Source of the DNA: CAJQQK01 sp049116495
Lineage (GTDB): Bacteria; Pseudomonadota; Alphaproteobacteria; Rhizobiales; Hyphomicrobiaceae
Direction of reading: 5' to 3'
NCBI GenBank assembly: GCA_049116495.1
Contig: JAGDYV010000021.1
Location: 28,119-92,118 of the forward strand
Length of the DNA: 64,000 bases
The position numbers were made by a program, and so were the translations under genes. Under the pieces are notes generated by a model. It was not told the origin of the DNA and ran no database searches. It saw nothing but the letters and a program-made list of their open reading frames with translations. Shown piece by piece: positions 46,031 through 54,636 of the stretch. The stretch's first letter is position 1; each line of letters starts with the position of its first letter.

Positions 46031-47602
46031 TTATTGCCGAGAGATTCCGGCATTGCCGCCGCGCAGTACATATTTTTGCACTTTGCCCGTCGCCGTCTTC
46101 GGCAACTCTTCGACGAAGCTCACCCATTGCGGAGTCTTGAAGTGTGCCAGATTTTCCCGAACGTGAAGCTTCAGCTCTTGTTCGGTCGCATTCACGCCGG
46201 ACCGCAGAATGACGAAGGCATGAGGAGATTCACCCCACTTGTCATGCGGCATCCCAACGACGGCAGCTTCCTGCACTGCAGGATGACGCAGCAAACAACC
46301 TTCAACTTCGACGGATGAAATGTTTTCGCCACCACTGATGATGACGTCCTTGAACCGATCCTGAATTTCGGCGAATCCGTCGGGATGAACGACCGCTGCA
46401 TCGCCGGAATGGAACCAACCATTTCTGATCGCAGCACGCGTCGCTTCGGGATCGTTGTAATAGCCTTTCATGACAACATTGCCGCGAACCGTAATTTCGC
46501 CAAGCGTCTGACCGTCGTGCGGAACCTCTTTGCCATCTTCGTCGACAACCCGCAGTTCGCCCGAACTGACCAATTCCACGCCCTGCCGAGCTTTGACTTT
46601 GGCAAGTTCTTCAACGGATAAATGTCGATGCTCTGGCCGTGCTTCGCAGAAAGCGATGAGTGGTGTGGTCTCGGTCAGCCCGTACACATGCGTCAACTCC
46701 CATCCCAGATCGCGTTCGACCTGCTCGATGGTGGCAGCCGCCGGCGGCGCACCGGCAGTAAACAGGCGGACACCGCGTTGCACCCCGGCGCGCATTTCTT
46801 CGGGAGCATTGGCGATGCCGATGAGCACCGTCGGCGCCGCACAGAACATCGTGATGTTCTCCTCCTTGATCAACTTGAAAATGAGGGGCGGTTCCACTCG
46901 GCGCAGGCAGACATGCGCCATGCCGCGTGCCGTGTTGATCCAGGTAAAAGTCCAACCGTTGGCGTGGAACATCGGCAACGTCCACAGATACCGATCACCA
47001 GGCGCCAGATGGTGATGCACGAGGGTACCCATGACGTTCATGTAGGCGTTTCGATGGGTGATCATTACGCCTTTCGGCCGGGCAGTCGTGCCGCTGGTGT
47101 AATTGATCGTGATGAGATCAGTCTCGTCAATCTCAACTTCGGCAAAGTTCGGAGAATGTGCCGCCAGTGTCTGCTCGTAGTCAATCCAGTCTTTGCCCGC
47201 GCCTTCCAACGCCACAAAATGCTTAACACTCAACAATTGCTTTCGAACACTATCGACGGCTTCGATGTAGTCGGAGTGCGCGCAGACAACGGTCGCGCCG
47301 CAGTGATTGATAATGTACTCGAAGTCTTCTGGCAGTAATCGATAATTGACAGGGACCAGCACTGCTCCGATCTGCGGAATGGCGTAGAAGGACTCCAAGT
47401 GTGAATGCGTGTTGGGCGCAATGTAAACCACCCGGTCACCTTGTCCGACACCAAGGCTTTGCAGCGCCGATGACCAGCGGTCGCAGCGATCCAGGAACTG
47501 CGCATAGGTGAACCGCAAGTTGCCATCGACAACAGCTTCGCGGTCAGCGTAGAGCCGGCGCGCACGGCGGGCAAATTCAATTGGAGTTAACGCGGTTTCC
47601 AT
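46031..47602 (-). CDS. AMP-dependent acyl-CoA synthetase
   Basis: A 523-aa ANL-superfamily ligase. Motifs: P-loop ITINYTSGTTARPKGVMITHR, A5 HVYGLTETTP, A7 GWFHSGDAAVVHPDGFAEIQDRFKDVIISGGENIS and the catalytic Lys in LPKTATGKVQKYVLR, all intact. A fatty or aromatic acid is the likely substrate, from the similarity to FadD3/medium-chain-type enzymes. The METALTPIEF start at 47602 is chosen over 47635. Transcribed convergently to the dehydratase gene and divergently from the FAD oxidoreductase gene at 47903. Confidence 0.9.
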   Translation of the reverse strand: METALTPIEFARRARRLYADREAVVDGNLRFTYAQFLDRCDRWSSALQSLGVGQGDRVVYIAPNTHSHLESFYAIPQIGAVLVPVNYRLLPEDFEYIINHCGATVVCAHSDYIEAVDSVRKQLLSVKHFVALEGAGKDWIDYEQTLAAHSPNFAEVEIDETDLITINYTSGTTARPKGVMITHRNAYMNVMGTLVHHHLAPGDRYLWTLPMFHANGWTFTWINTARGMAHVCLRRVEPPLIFKLIKEENITMFCAAPTVLIGIANAPEEMRAGVQRGVRLFTAGAPPAAATIEQVERDLGWELTHVYGLTETTPLIAFCEARPEHRHLSVEELAKVKARQGVELVSSGELRVVDEDGKEVPHDGQTLGEITVRGNVVMKGYYNDPEATRAAIRNGWFHSGDAAVVHPDGFAEIQDRFKDVIISGGENISSVEVEGCLLRHPAVQEAAVVGMPHDKWGESPHAFVILRSGVNATEQELKLHVRENLAHFKTPQWVSFVEELPKTATGKVQKYVLRGGNAGISRQ

Positions 47603-47902
47603 GATGTCGTACGTCCCCAACAAAATGATGATCAAGCAAACGGTCTGTCAATGTCACAATTCACATGATTGATCTTCTGACACGTCTTATAGAGGTTTGC
47701 CGGATAGACATCCAATGTCACTTGAAAATTCGACGAAAAAAATCTGCTATAGTTTATCCAACGATCTAACTTGTAAGTTATCACTCGCGCACTGCGATAG
47801 GAGAATTTGCCCAAGATCGTGATCGCAGTTTTTGAGACTTCACGGCACAGAGTTGATCGAGTTTACATCCCGGGCCCCGTGAGAAGAAAGGCGAACGGAA
47901 CC

Positions 47903-49438
47903 ATGAAAGCGCTCCCGCCACGCCACACAAATGCATTTGATGACCAATTCGACGTCATCGTTGTTGGTTACGGATTTGCTGGCGCAGTGGCCGCGATTTC
48001 TGCCGCCGATCATGGTCTACGCGTATTGCTGACGGAGAAAATGCCTGACCCTGGAGGAATCTCGATTTGCTCCGGCGGCGGTCTGCGCCTCGCCCACGAC
48101 CAGGATCAGGCAACGGCTTATCTAACGGCAACGAATGACGGCACGACACCGGACGATGTCATAGCAGCTTTCGTCGACGAGATGATGCAGCTGGACGACT
48201 ACGTTGGCCAGTTGGCCCAGGCAAGCAATGCAACATTGATACGCAACGAACGCCCCGGCAACTATCCATTTCCGGGTTGCGAAGCGCTCTATTTCCTGCA
48301 AATCGACGATGTACCCGACTTTGACCCCGATGCGACCTACCCGCACGCCAAGGCGCTTGCCAAGGGCACGCACATGTTCAAGGTGCTGCAAGACAACATT
48401 AAGCTGCGCCCCGCAATTACGACATGGCTTGAAAGTCCGGTTCTGCGCCTCATCGATGATGGACGCGGCGGCATAGCCGGAGCTCATGTACACACCCCGG
48501 AGGGCACCAAAGCGATCAAAGCCGCGAAAGGCGTCATACTTGCCTGCGGCGGATTCGAGGCAGGATATGATTTGCAACGACAGTTCTGGGAATTGTCTCC
48601 AGTGCGCACGTCATCGTTTCTCGGCAATACCGGCGATGGTTTGCGCATGGCATCCGAATTTGGTGCTGACCTTTGGCACTTGTGGCACTTTCACGGAACA
48701 TACGGGTTCCATCATCCCGACCTGCCGTTTGCCATTCGCACAAAGCGCTTGCCTGATTGGATCCCGGAGGTTCGGCCCGTTTCAGCCGTCATGAGTTGGA
48801 TCCTGGTATCCGCCGATGGACGGCGTTTCATGAACGAATACGAGCCCTATCTGCAGGACACGGGGCACCGCGCCCTGAACAGTGTTGACTTTGAACGGAT
48901 GCAGCAACAGCATATGCCTTGCTACATGATCTTCGATGAAAACGGCCGTGGCATGTACCCTGTCGGCCAATGCATATTTAACGACCGCAGCGTCACGCCC
49001 TACACCTGGAGTGCTGACAATCTCAAGGAAGTCGACAGCGGCTTGTTAAAGCGCGCAGACACGATCACGGACGCGGCGGCGCATATCGGCTGCGAAGCCA
49101 AGGCACTTGAAACGACGATCACTGAATGGAACCACATTGTGGAGTCGGGCCACGACTTGCTCGGCCGTCCCGGACCAAGTATGGCGCCACTGAGCCAACC
49201 ACCATTCTACATTGCAGAGATTTGGCCGGTCGTCTCAAACACGCAGGGCGGCCCGCGACATGACACGCATCAGCGTATCGTGACGCCGTTCGGAGAACCA
49301 ATTCATCGGCTTTATGCCGCCGGTGAAGTCAGCAGCATTTGGGGCCACATCTATTGCGCCGGCGGCAATTTGACGGAATGTTTTGTCGGTGGCCGCGTCG
49401 CTGCGCGTGAGTTAGCCGGTCTGACAGATGCAAAGTGA
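47903..49438 (+). CDS. FAD-dependent oxidoreductase (fumarate reductase/KSTD-like)
   Basis: A 511-aa flavoprotein. The N-terminal FAD motif DVIVVGYGFAGAVAAISAADHGLRVLLTEK and GGISICSGGGLRLA are followed by GVILACGGFEAGYDLQRQFW and the C-terminal FAD block RLYAAGEVSSIWGHIYCAGGNLTECFVGGRVAARELA, which are shared by the fumarate-reductase and 3-ketosteroid-dehydrogenase-like group. The start may be the TTG at 47807 with AGGAG just before it, or the ATG at 47903 used here. Oxidation or reduction of an activated C-C bond in a carboxylic or steroid-like substrate is expected. Confidence 0.82.
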   Translation: MKALPPRHTNAFDDQFDVIVVGYGFAGAVAAISAADHGLRVLLTEKMPDPGGISICSGGGLRLAHDQDQATAYLTATNDGTTPDDVIAAFVDEMMQLDDYVGQLAQASNATLIRNERPGNYPFPGCEALYFLQIDDVPDFDPDATYPHAKALAKGTHMFKVLQDNIKLRPAITTWLESPVLRLIDDGRGGIAGAHVHTPEGTKAIKAAKGVILACGGFEAGYDLQRQFWELSPVRTSSFLGNTGDGLRMASEFGADLWHLWHFHGTYGFHHPDLPFAIRTKRLPDWIPEVRPVSAVMSWILVSADGRRFMNEYEPYLQDTGHRALNSVDFERMQQQHMPCYMIFDENGRGMYPVGQCIFNDRSVTPYTWSADNLKEVDSGLLKRADTITDAAAHIGCEAKALETTITEWNHIVESGHDLLGRPGPSMAPLSQPPFYIAEIWPVVSNTQGGPRHDTHQRIVTPFGEPIHRLYAAGEVSSIWGHIYCAGGNLTECFVGGRVAARELAGLTDAK

Positions 49439-49786
49439 TCCAAGGCGGCCGTTGATAGGCCCATCCTGTCGTTACACTCACTGTCGTTTTTTAAAAGTCG
49501 CCCTTCCAATCCCGTCCGGAGGCATCCGAAATGGATTCGGCCACACCACCACCTGCGTGATGAATTACTTAGATGACGCACGAAAACGACGCCCGATCTC
49601 GCAACGTTGTCGGTGTGGGCCACTTGGAAATTTTCGCCCAACCGTGATCAGGCCTACGCAGAAGAAGGGCATCATTCAGCTCAGCACAAAGGACCGCAAC
49701 TCCTGTTTGGACTGGTCCTGCTGGCATGAGCTGTTTATGGACTTAACAACAGTCAACAATACTCAAGCTTCGGCAAGGCCTTTCCA
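49439..49786. other. Intergenic stretch, nothing recognised
   Basis: About 350 bp with no convincing gene or hairpin terminator. Confidence 0.4.
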
Positions 49787-49981
49787 ATGCTAATTTCCAG
49801 CCTAGCGATCGTACTGCTGCTTGGATCATTGTTATCGATTGGGTTTACGTACAAGGCCGCCGGCGTTCTGACGGAGCGGGTTACCCAAACTTCCGAACGA
49901 CCAATATTGCCATCTGCAGATCGCGGGCGGATTCGCCTATTTTTGTCATCTAAACCGCTGCAAGGGGAGGTTGCGATATGA
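49787..49981 (+). CDS. Possible small membrane protein ahead of the TauD gene
   Basis: A 64-aa frame with one strong hydrophobic helix (ISSLAIVLLLGSLLSIGF) and a hydrophilic tail. Its stop overlaps the ATG of the dioxygenase gene by 4 bp (ATGA) and AAGG lies about 12 nt upstream of the start. The overlap suggests a coupled gene, but no family is recognised and it could be chance. Confidence 0.35.
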   Translation: MLISSLAIVLLLGSLLSIGFTYKAAGVLTERVTQTSERPILPSADRGRIRLFLSSKPLQGEVAI

Positions 49982-51081
49982 ACCAACAAGATCTGCCGCT
50001 GTTCGAAGAAGCGCCAGCAGCATGGCGTGGACCAGACCTTGCGCGCAATCCTGAACGCTGGACCTGGCATCTGAGTTCAGAACAAGTCGCCGGCCTCGAC
50101 GAAGCGGTCCGAAGATTGGACGATAGCACCCGGGACATCGTTACCTTCACAGCGGTGGACGCACCGCTCCCGCGCATGGCTGAAAGACTGGGCGAGTGCA
50201 AGATAGACCTGCTTCATGGGATCGGGTTCTGCTTGATTCGTGGGGTGCCGGTGGAACGTTACAGTGCACGGCAAGCTGCGATCGCCTTCTGGTGCCTCGG
50301 CGCGCATCTTGGCGAAGCGGTTTCTCAGAATGCCAAGGGTCACGTTCTCGGCCATGTGCGCGATTTAGGCTTTGACTACACGAAGCCGTCTGCGCGCGGC
50401 TACCAGACTTCGGAGCGGTTACCATATCATTGTGACATGGGAGATGTTGTTGGATTGCTGTCGCTGCGTGCAAGCAAGTCTGGCGGTTTGTCGAGCATTG
50501 CGTCTTCGGTGGAAATTTACAACGAGATTGCACGATGTCGACCGGATCTTGCGCGCGTGTTGATGGAACCGACCTACCGGGATCGCCGAGACGAGATCCC
50601 CGAAGGTCGCAAACCTTGGTATCCTATGCCGGTGTTCAATATGCACCAGGGCCGGCTCTTCACCCACTACGTTCGCAGCACGATCCGCAAAGCGCAGCGC
50701 TTTCCCGAGGTCGCCCGCATCACGCCTGAGCAAGAAGAAGCCTTCGATTATTTCGATACCCTGGCTAACCAACCGGATTTTCACCTCGATATGGAGTTCC
50801 TCCCAGGGGACGTTCAGTTTGTTTGCAATCACTCGATCGTGCATAGCCGAACTGCCTACGAGGACTGGGACGAACCAGATAGAAAGCGCCACTTGCTGCG
50901 TTTGTGGCTTGGATGTCCTGGTGGTCCGGAACTGCCCGAGCCATACATTGAATTCCAGGGACTGACAGATGCGGGGCGACCGCGCGGAATTCTTTGTCCA
51001 GGTGCTGTACTCAATGCACCAATCGAGGCAAGAGATGGTGGTGCCGGCGACACCGCCAAGCGGCTCCCCGGCACGAATTGA
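49978..51081 (+). CDS. TauD/TfdA-like Fe(II)/2-oxoglutarate dioxygenase
   Basis: A 367-aa non-haem iron dioxygenase. The facial triad is His151-x-Asp153 (PYHCDMGD) and His289 (NHSIVHSR), and the 2-oxoglutarate-binding Arg is in RHLLRLWL (about 308). The family layout is complete, with the conserved FNMHQGRLFTHY in the middle. The substrate is unknown; members hydroxylate taurine, phenoxyacetates, butyrobetaine and others. Closest in setting to the oxidative catabolic genes upstream. Confidence 0.88.
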   Translation: MNQQDLPLFEEAPAAWRGPDLARNPERWTWHLSSEQVAGLDEAVRRLDDSTRDIVTFTAVDAPLPRMAERLGECKIDLLHGIGFCLIRGVPVERYSARQAAIAFWCLGAHLGEAVSQNAKGHVLGHVRDLGFDYTKPSARGYQTSERLPYHCDMGDVVGLLSLRASKSGGLSSIASSVEIYNEIARCRPDLARVLMEPTYRDRRDEIPEGRKPWYPMPVFNMHQGRLFTHYVRSTIRKAQRFPEVARITPEQEEAFDYFDTLANQPDFHLDMEFLPGDVQFVCNHSIVHSRTAYEDWDEPDRKRHLLRLWLGCPGGPELPEPYIEFQGLTDAGRPRGILCPGAVLNAPIEARDGGAGDTAKRLPGTN

Positions 51082-51232
51082 TCGATTGCCCACGTGACAA
51101 CGCATTGTCGATGGCGGGCAATCTAGGTAGCTTTGGGTATCGGCTGTCGTCGGCCGGTTCCGCCTGTCCGCAACTGGCAACCTTTTAAGGGACTTCGGGT
51201 CCGTATCATATGCGCATTGCGGCAGTGCGAGA

Positions 51233-51553
51233 TCAATCATGCTCCGCGTGCAGGGTAATGCGATAGTCAATGCCTTCTGGTTCGCCCTTTGCGGCACGTT
51301 TCCTATGGATGACATCAAGTTCGGTTGGTACCGGCAACGGCGTTTCGCTGACCCACAAGAGACCCGCTGCTATGCGCAAGGCATCGGTCGCCGCATCAAC
51401 AGCTTCCTCTATTGTGAGCCCTTCACCACTACAGCGCGGGAAATCTGGAATGACGATGCGATAGGCGCCCTCATCGCCATCGAGAATTCCAAAGTAGTGA
51501 ACGTCGCGAAACTTATCGCGGAACTCAGTTGTCGTGTGGGGCATCCCCGTCAT
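51233..51553 (-). CDS. HicB-type antitoxin-like protein, no adjacent toxin
   Basis: A 106-aa protein. The partial-RNase-H fold block GAYRIVIPDFPRCSGEGLTIEEAVDAATDALR is the HicB core. The C-terminal DYRITLHAEHD tail is short and lacks an obvious ribbon-helix-helix or HTH domain. No HicA-like (60-80 aa dsRNA-binding) gene is found within 1 kb on either side, so it is an orphan or has another partner. An alternative start is 51544 (MPHTTTEF). Confidence 0.7.
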   Translation of the reverse strand: MTGMPHTTTEFRDKFRDVHYFGILDGDEGAYRIVIPDFPRCSGEGLTIEEAVDAATDALRIAAGLLWVSETPLPVPTELDVIHRKRAAKGEPEGIDYRITLHAEHD

Positions 51554-51728
51554 CTCCCATTATTGCACCGCGTAGGCCCGCTCTTAAATGCGCCAAACAT
51601 CCAAACCAGAAGTTGGAAAGTCATCGTCTTCCAACTATTCTCTTCGAAACTGACTTTTTACATTTCGGACAGCAGTCCGGACTGAATAGGGGGCCCCCTC
51701 CCGAATAGGCCGTCCGCGGAGCAAACCC

Positions 51729-52028
51729 TCATCGACTTGCGCGGCATGGTCGAGCCTGCGCGCGACAACGTTCACGTCCACGATATGACCAGCAACCGTA
51801 GCTCTTATTGCGAGAGCGCCACCACTTGTTGTAACGGCGGCCATAACGCAAACGAACTTTACGTTTCCATGCGATGCGCGCACTTGCACGTGCACCGATA
51901 AATGTCCGCCCCCAAGACCCGAGTGCACTGACCTTTGCCCTTGTGCACACTTTTGCTTCGGCGGACGTTCCTTCAAATGAGACCATTGCGATAGCAATCA
52001 GCGCGACTGCCAGAAATCTTGCGATCAT
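51729..52028 (-). CDS. Small secreted basic protein
   Basis: A 99-aa exported protein. The signal peptide (FLAVALIAIAMVSFEGTSAEA) is followed by a very basic mature chain of about 75 residues with Trp and Arg repeated (GSWGRTFIGARASARIAWKRKVRLRYG, YNKWW, YGCWSYRGRERCRAQARPC) and four Cys. Start at 52028 has GGAGGGAG just upstream. Similar small Cys/Arg-rich secreted proteins are common and uncharacterised in alphaproteobacteria. Confidence 0.72.
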   Translation of the reverse strand: MIARFLAVALIAIAMVSFEGTSAEAKVCTRAKVSALGSWGRTFIGARASARIAWKRKVRLRYGRRYNKWWRSRNKSYGCWSYRGRERCRAQARPCRASR

Positions 52029-52040
52029 AACTCCCTCCAT

Positions 52041-52503
52041 ATTTCATCGCCCTTCACTCCGTGTCTGCAACGGAGCCGGTGTAAACCTACAGTTTTCGAT
52101 TGGACCCCAAGTCGCATGACAAACAACACGATCTGCCTGCTTTGGATTGTTTGCTTTGATTTCGATCATGGATATCGATGAATGCACTCGCCACATCCAG
52201 AATCTGTGGCGCGATGTCGCCAATGCGACGCACATGTATGGATGGGGCAAGCAAACAATGATGGTTATTGCGGATTTTCAACTAGAAAGTGATGGGTTCG
52301 CCCTCATAGGTAATTGCACGGTTCTCGCTTGGGGCAATGCCGTGAATGCCACTTTGTAGTCAGCCACAAAATCGATTAAATTGATTTGGCGCATGTCCGC
52401 AGCCAACCGCTGTATTCTTCAATCCGATGAAGCAGCCAGACCGTACCCCTCAAAAGGTCCGGAATAATCGTACAGCAAGCCGCTTGTTTCGAGGTAACAC
52501 CAG
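52041..52503. other. Intergenic stretch, nothing certain
   Basis: About 460 bp. A 63-codon plus-strand frame (52168-52359) has a start and Trp/Met-rich composition but no similarity; I do not call it. Confidence 0.4.
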
Positions 52504-52896
52504 ATGAGATGGACTTCTTTCGTTCTGCTGCCAGTTTTGGCATTCGCGATGGCGACGCACGTGTATGCGCAGTCCCGCAATCTCCAAGGCCTGTGGAGAG
52601 GAATCGGTTTTGTGAAACCAGCAGGTGGGCAGAGAGAAAAAATCCATTGCAGAGTGACGTTTAATCGGCGGTCAGCAACGGCTTATGCAGTGACGGCAAA
52701 ATGTGCAAGCCAGTCCGGGAGCATCACGCAGACCGGACAAGTGCGAAGAACGGGTACGAAACGATATTCCGGCAGATTTTATAATAGTGACTTTAACATT
52801 CATGGAAGGATACAAATTCGCGTGCACGGCAATCGACAATCCGTATCGTTCCAAAGCGAAGCAGGAGTTGGGAGCGTCCGTCTTTTCAAGCGCTGA
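52504..52896 (+). CDS. Secreted hypothetical protein
   Basis: A 130-aa exported protein. The signal peptide (FVLLPVLAFAMATHVYA) is followed by a beta-rich chain with the pattern EKIHCRVTFNRRSATAYAVTAKCASQSGSITQTGQV, a recurring type of small secreted protein in Rhizobiales-like genomes of unknown role. Two Cys (CRVTF and KCASQ) may pair. It converges with the UspA gene at 52938. Confidence 0.72.
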   Translation: MRWTSFVLLPVLAFAMATHVYAQSRNLQGLWRGIGFVKPAGGQREKIHCRVTFNRRSATAYAVTAKCASQSGSITQTGQVRRTGTKRYSGRFYNSDFNIHGRIQIRVHGNRQSVSFQSEAGVGSVRLFKR

Positions 52897-52937
52897 TCTT
52901 CGTGTATCTTAGAAAACAGCACACATTGTAGCAGTCG

Positions 52938-53384
52938 CTATTTTACGACAAGAACTGGAATCTTACTTCCGCTAACCACTTCGTTGGCAACACTACCCAA
53001 CAATAATTTATTCAATCCACGTCGACCGTGCGACGCTACAACGATGAGATCAGCTTTCTTGACCGCAGCGGTGTCCAAAATCCCGCCAGCAGGATGTTGA
53101 TCTCGAACATGGACCTGTTCACAACCAACGCCAACCTCGACTGCAACATTGGCGGCAGCGGCAAGCGTTGCTTGGGCCCCTTTCTCAGCCAAGACGTGAT
53201 AGTGCCCAATCGGATCTTTGACGCCCATCTCCGCCTGCGCCGCCGTCTCAACGAGCGGCCAGCGCTCGGTCACGGTCACCAATATAGCATCGGCATTGAG
53301 CACTTTTGCCAACTCCAGGCCAGCCCTTTCGGCCTTGATCGCCAGCTTCGATCCATCCGTTGCGATAAGTATTTTCTTGTACAT
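52938..53384 (-). CDS. Universal stress protein UspA family
   Basis: A 148-aa single Usp domain. The N-terminal MYKKILIATDGSKLAIKAERAG and the C-terminal ATP-loop VASHGRRGLNKLLLGSVANEVV (the G-2x-G start replaced by A-S-H-G, then nine residues before GS) indicate an ATP-binding type. It is transcribed from a promoter near the FNR-like box at 53449-53462, about 70 bp upstream of the start. Confidence 0.88.
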   Translation of the reverse strand: MYKKILIATDGSKLAIKAERAGLELAKVLNADAILVTVTERWPLVETAAQAEMGVKDPIGHYHVLAEKGAQATLAAAANVAVEVGVGCEQVHVRDQHPAGGILDTAAVKKADLIVVASHGRRGLNKLLLGSVANEVVSGSKIPVLVVK

Positions 53385-53448
53385 CTGGCACTTCCTCGCC
53401 TTCGAAAAGAATACCAGCCCGATATGTCATCTCCCTCACTCTGCAGCC

Positions 53449-53462
53449 ATGACACAGATCAA
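53449..53462. promoter_or_regulatory. FNR/FixK-like box (degenerate)
   Basis: ATGACACAGATCAA, two mismatches to TTGAT-N4-ATCAA. Centre 71.5 bp from the UspA start at 53384, nearly the spacing seen for the box at 58799. It overlaps a possible ATG of the ZIP-like gene, which argues for a downstream start of that gene. It could serve both divergent genes. Confidence 0.5.
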
Positions 53463-53604
53463 CGCGACCAGCCTTCCGGCTGATAAATCTATCGATATTC
53501 AACAGAAAATACCGGATGTTGTGCTGCGTCCCAGGAGACAGGTCACAAGTGGTCTGAAATTTTCGGGCATGCACGACCGGAGCGCGGCGCGATCAACATC
53601 GACA

Positions 53605-54330
53605 ATGACTACATTCCTCAGTGTCCTAGGGTTTGCCCTTCTACCTGCCATCGGCATCATCATCGGCAGCATACTTGCGGAGAGTATTCACACGCCCAAG
53701 TGGTTGGTCGGAGCGTCACTGCACGCAACGGCCGGAATCGCGATTGCCCTGGTCAGCATTGATGTCATGCCGCGGCTACTTGTTTCAAGTTCTATATTTC
53801 TGATCACAGGCGCCTTTATCGTAGGCGCGCTCATATCGGTCTTGATCGCAAACGTGTGGGGTTCATTCCGGCACCGGTTAGGCAGAGGCACGGTCGGCGC
53901 ATGGATGGTGTATATGGCGGTTACGACTGATTTGACCAGCGATGGACTGATGGTCGGGACCGGCACTGCAATCGAAACTCAACTCGGATTTCTGTTTGCC
54001 ATGACCCAATCGATCGCGAACATACCAGGCGGTTTCGCCGCAACATCGAATTTCCGTGATGACGGAATGTCGAGGCACCGCCGACTTGTAGTTGCTGCCT
54101 CGATGCTCGTTCCGGCACTGCTAAGCGCTGCGCTCGGCTATCTCGTCTTGCGCGGTGCTAGCGACAGCACCCAAAACGCTGCACTGGCCGTGTTTATCGG
54201 GCTTCTCCTGCTTGCGACAGTAGAAGATGTGATCCCACAGGGTGATGAACCAGAGCCACCTCGGTGGATTTCGAGTGCTGCCTTCGCTGGCGGCTTCGCA
54301 GCCCTTGCGCTGTTATCGAGTCTGCTGTGA
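53605..54330 (+). CDS. ZIP-like metal transporter
   Basis: A 241-aa membrane protein of about seven helices (LSVLGFALLPAIGIIIGSI, LHATAGIAIALVSIDVMP, LITGAFIVGALISVLIAN, and so on). ZIP-type sequence features appear in helix 2 (HATAGIAIALVSIDVMPR), helix 4 (TTDLTSDGLMVGTG) and helix 5 (QSIANIPGGFAAT), where classical ZIPs carry the HNxPEG motif; here IPGG replaces PEG, so metal specificity is uncertain. The first helix begins at MTTFLSV (53605). An upstream ATG at 53449 would coincide with the FNR-like box and is less likely. Confidence 0.72.
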   Translation: MTTFLSVLGFALLPAIGIIIGSILAESIHTPKWLVGASLHATAGIAIALVSIDVMPRLLVSSSIFLITGAFIVGALISVLIANVWGSFRHRLGRGTVGAWMVYMAVTTDLTSDGLMVGTGTAIETQLGFLFAMTQSIANIPGGFAATSNFRDDGMSRHRRLVVAASMLVPALLSAALGYLVLRGASDSTQNAALAVFIGLLLLATVEDVIPQGDEPEPPRWISSAAFAGGFAALALLSSLL

Positions 54331-54528
54331 TAGGCGCCGGAGTGTTCCAATGTCATGCGGGAATACTCTGGCCGTTCGCAACGACCAGGGGTGGTCGGCA
54401 TGATCGAAAGATGCTCCAACGTAGCGAGCAGTTGAAACGAAGGAAAGATGTTTTGACGGCCAACGCAATAAAAGCGCAAACGACTGGCTGGAGCGACTCG
54501 GACTTGAAAAGTAGTTGTAGGCCCACCT

Positions 54529-54636
54529 TCAGCGACCCGCAAAACTCAGAAGTATAAGAAGTAGAACTGCATTGAGAAGCCAAAAAATAAACGTCAATCG
54601 TTTACCAATCGGCAGCCTTGCAAACCACTCAGTCAT
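54529..54636 (-). CDS. 35-aa single-helix membrane protein
   Basis: A short frame (MTEWFARLPIGKRLTFIFW...) with one membrane helix (LTFIFWLLNAVLLLILLSFAG). Its ATG (54636) overlaps the last 8 bases of the reductase gene (stop at 54629), so it is translationally coupled. Basic residues before the helix suggest N-in topology. A small partner subunit of the flavocytochrome is a reasonable guess, but nothing shows it. Confidence 0.5.
   Translation of the reverse strand: MTEWFARLPIGKRLTFIFWLLNAVLLLILLSFAGR

Noticed and set aside
52168..52359. 63-codon plus-strand frame
   Set aside because: No similarity, no Shine-Dalgarno sequence and mixed composition.
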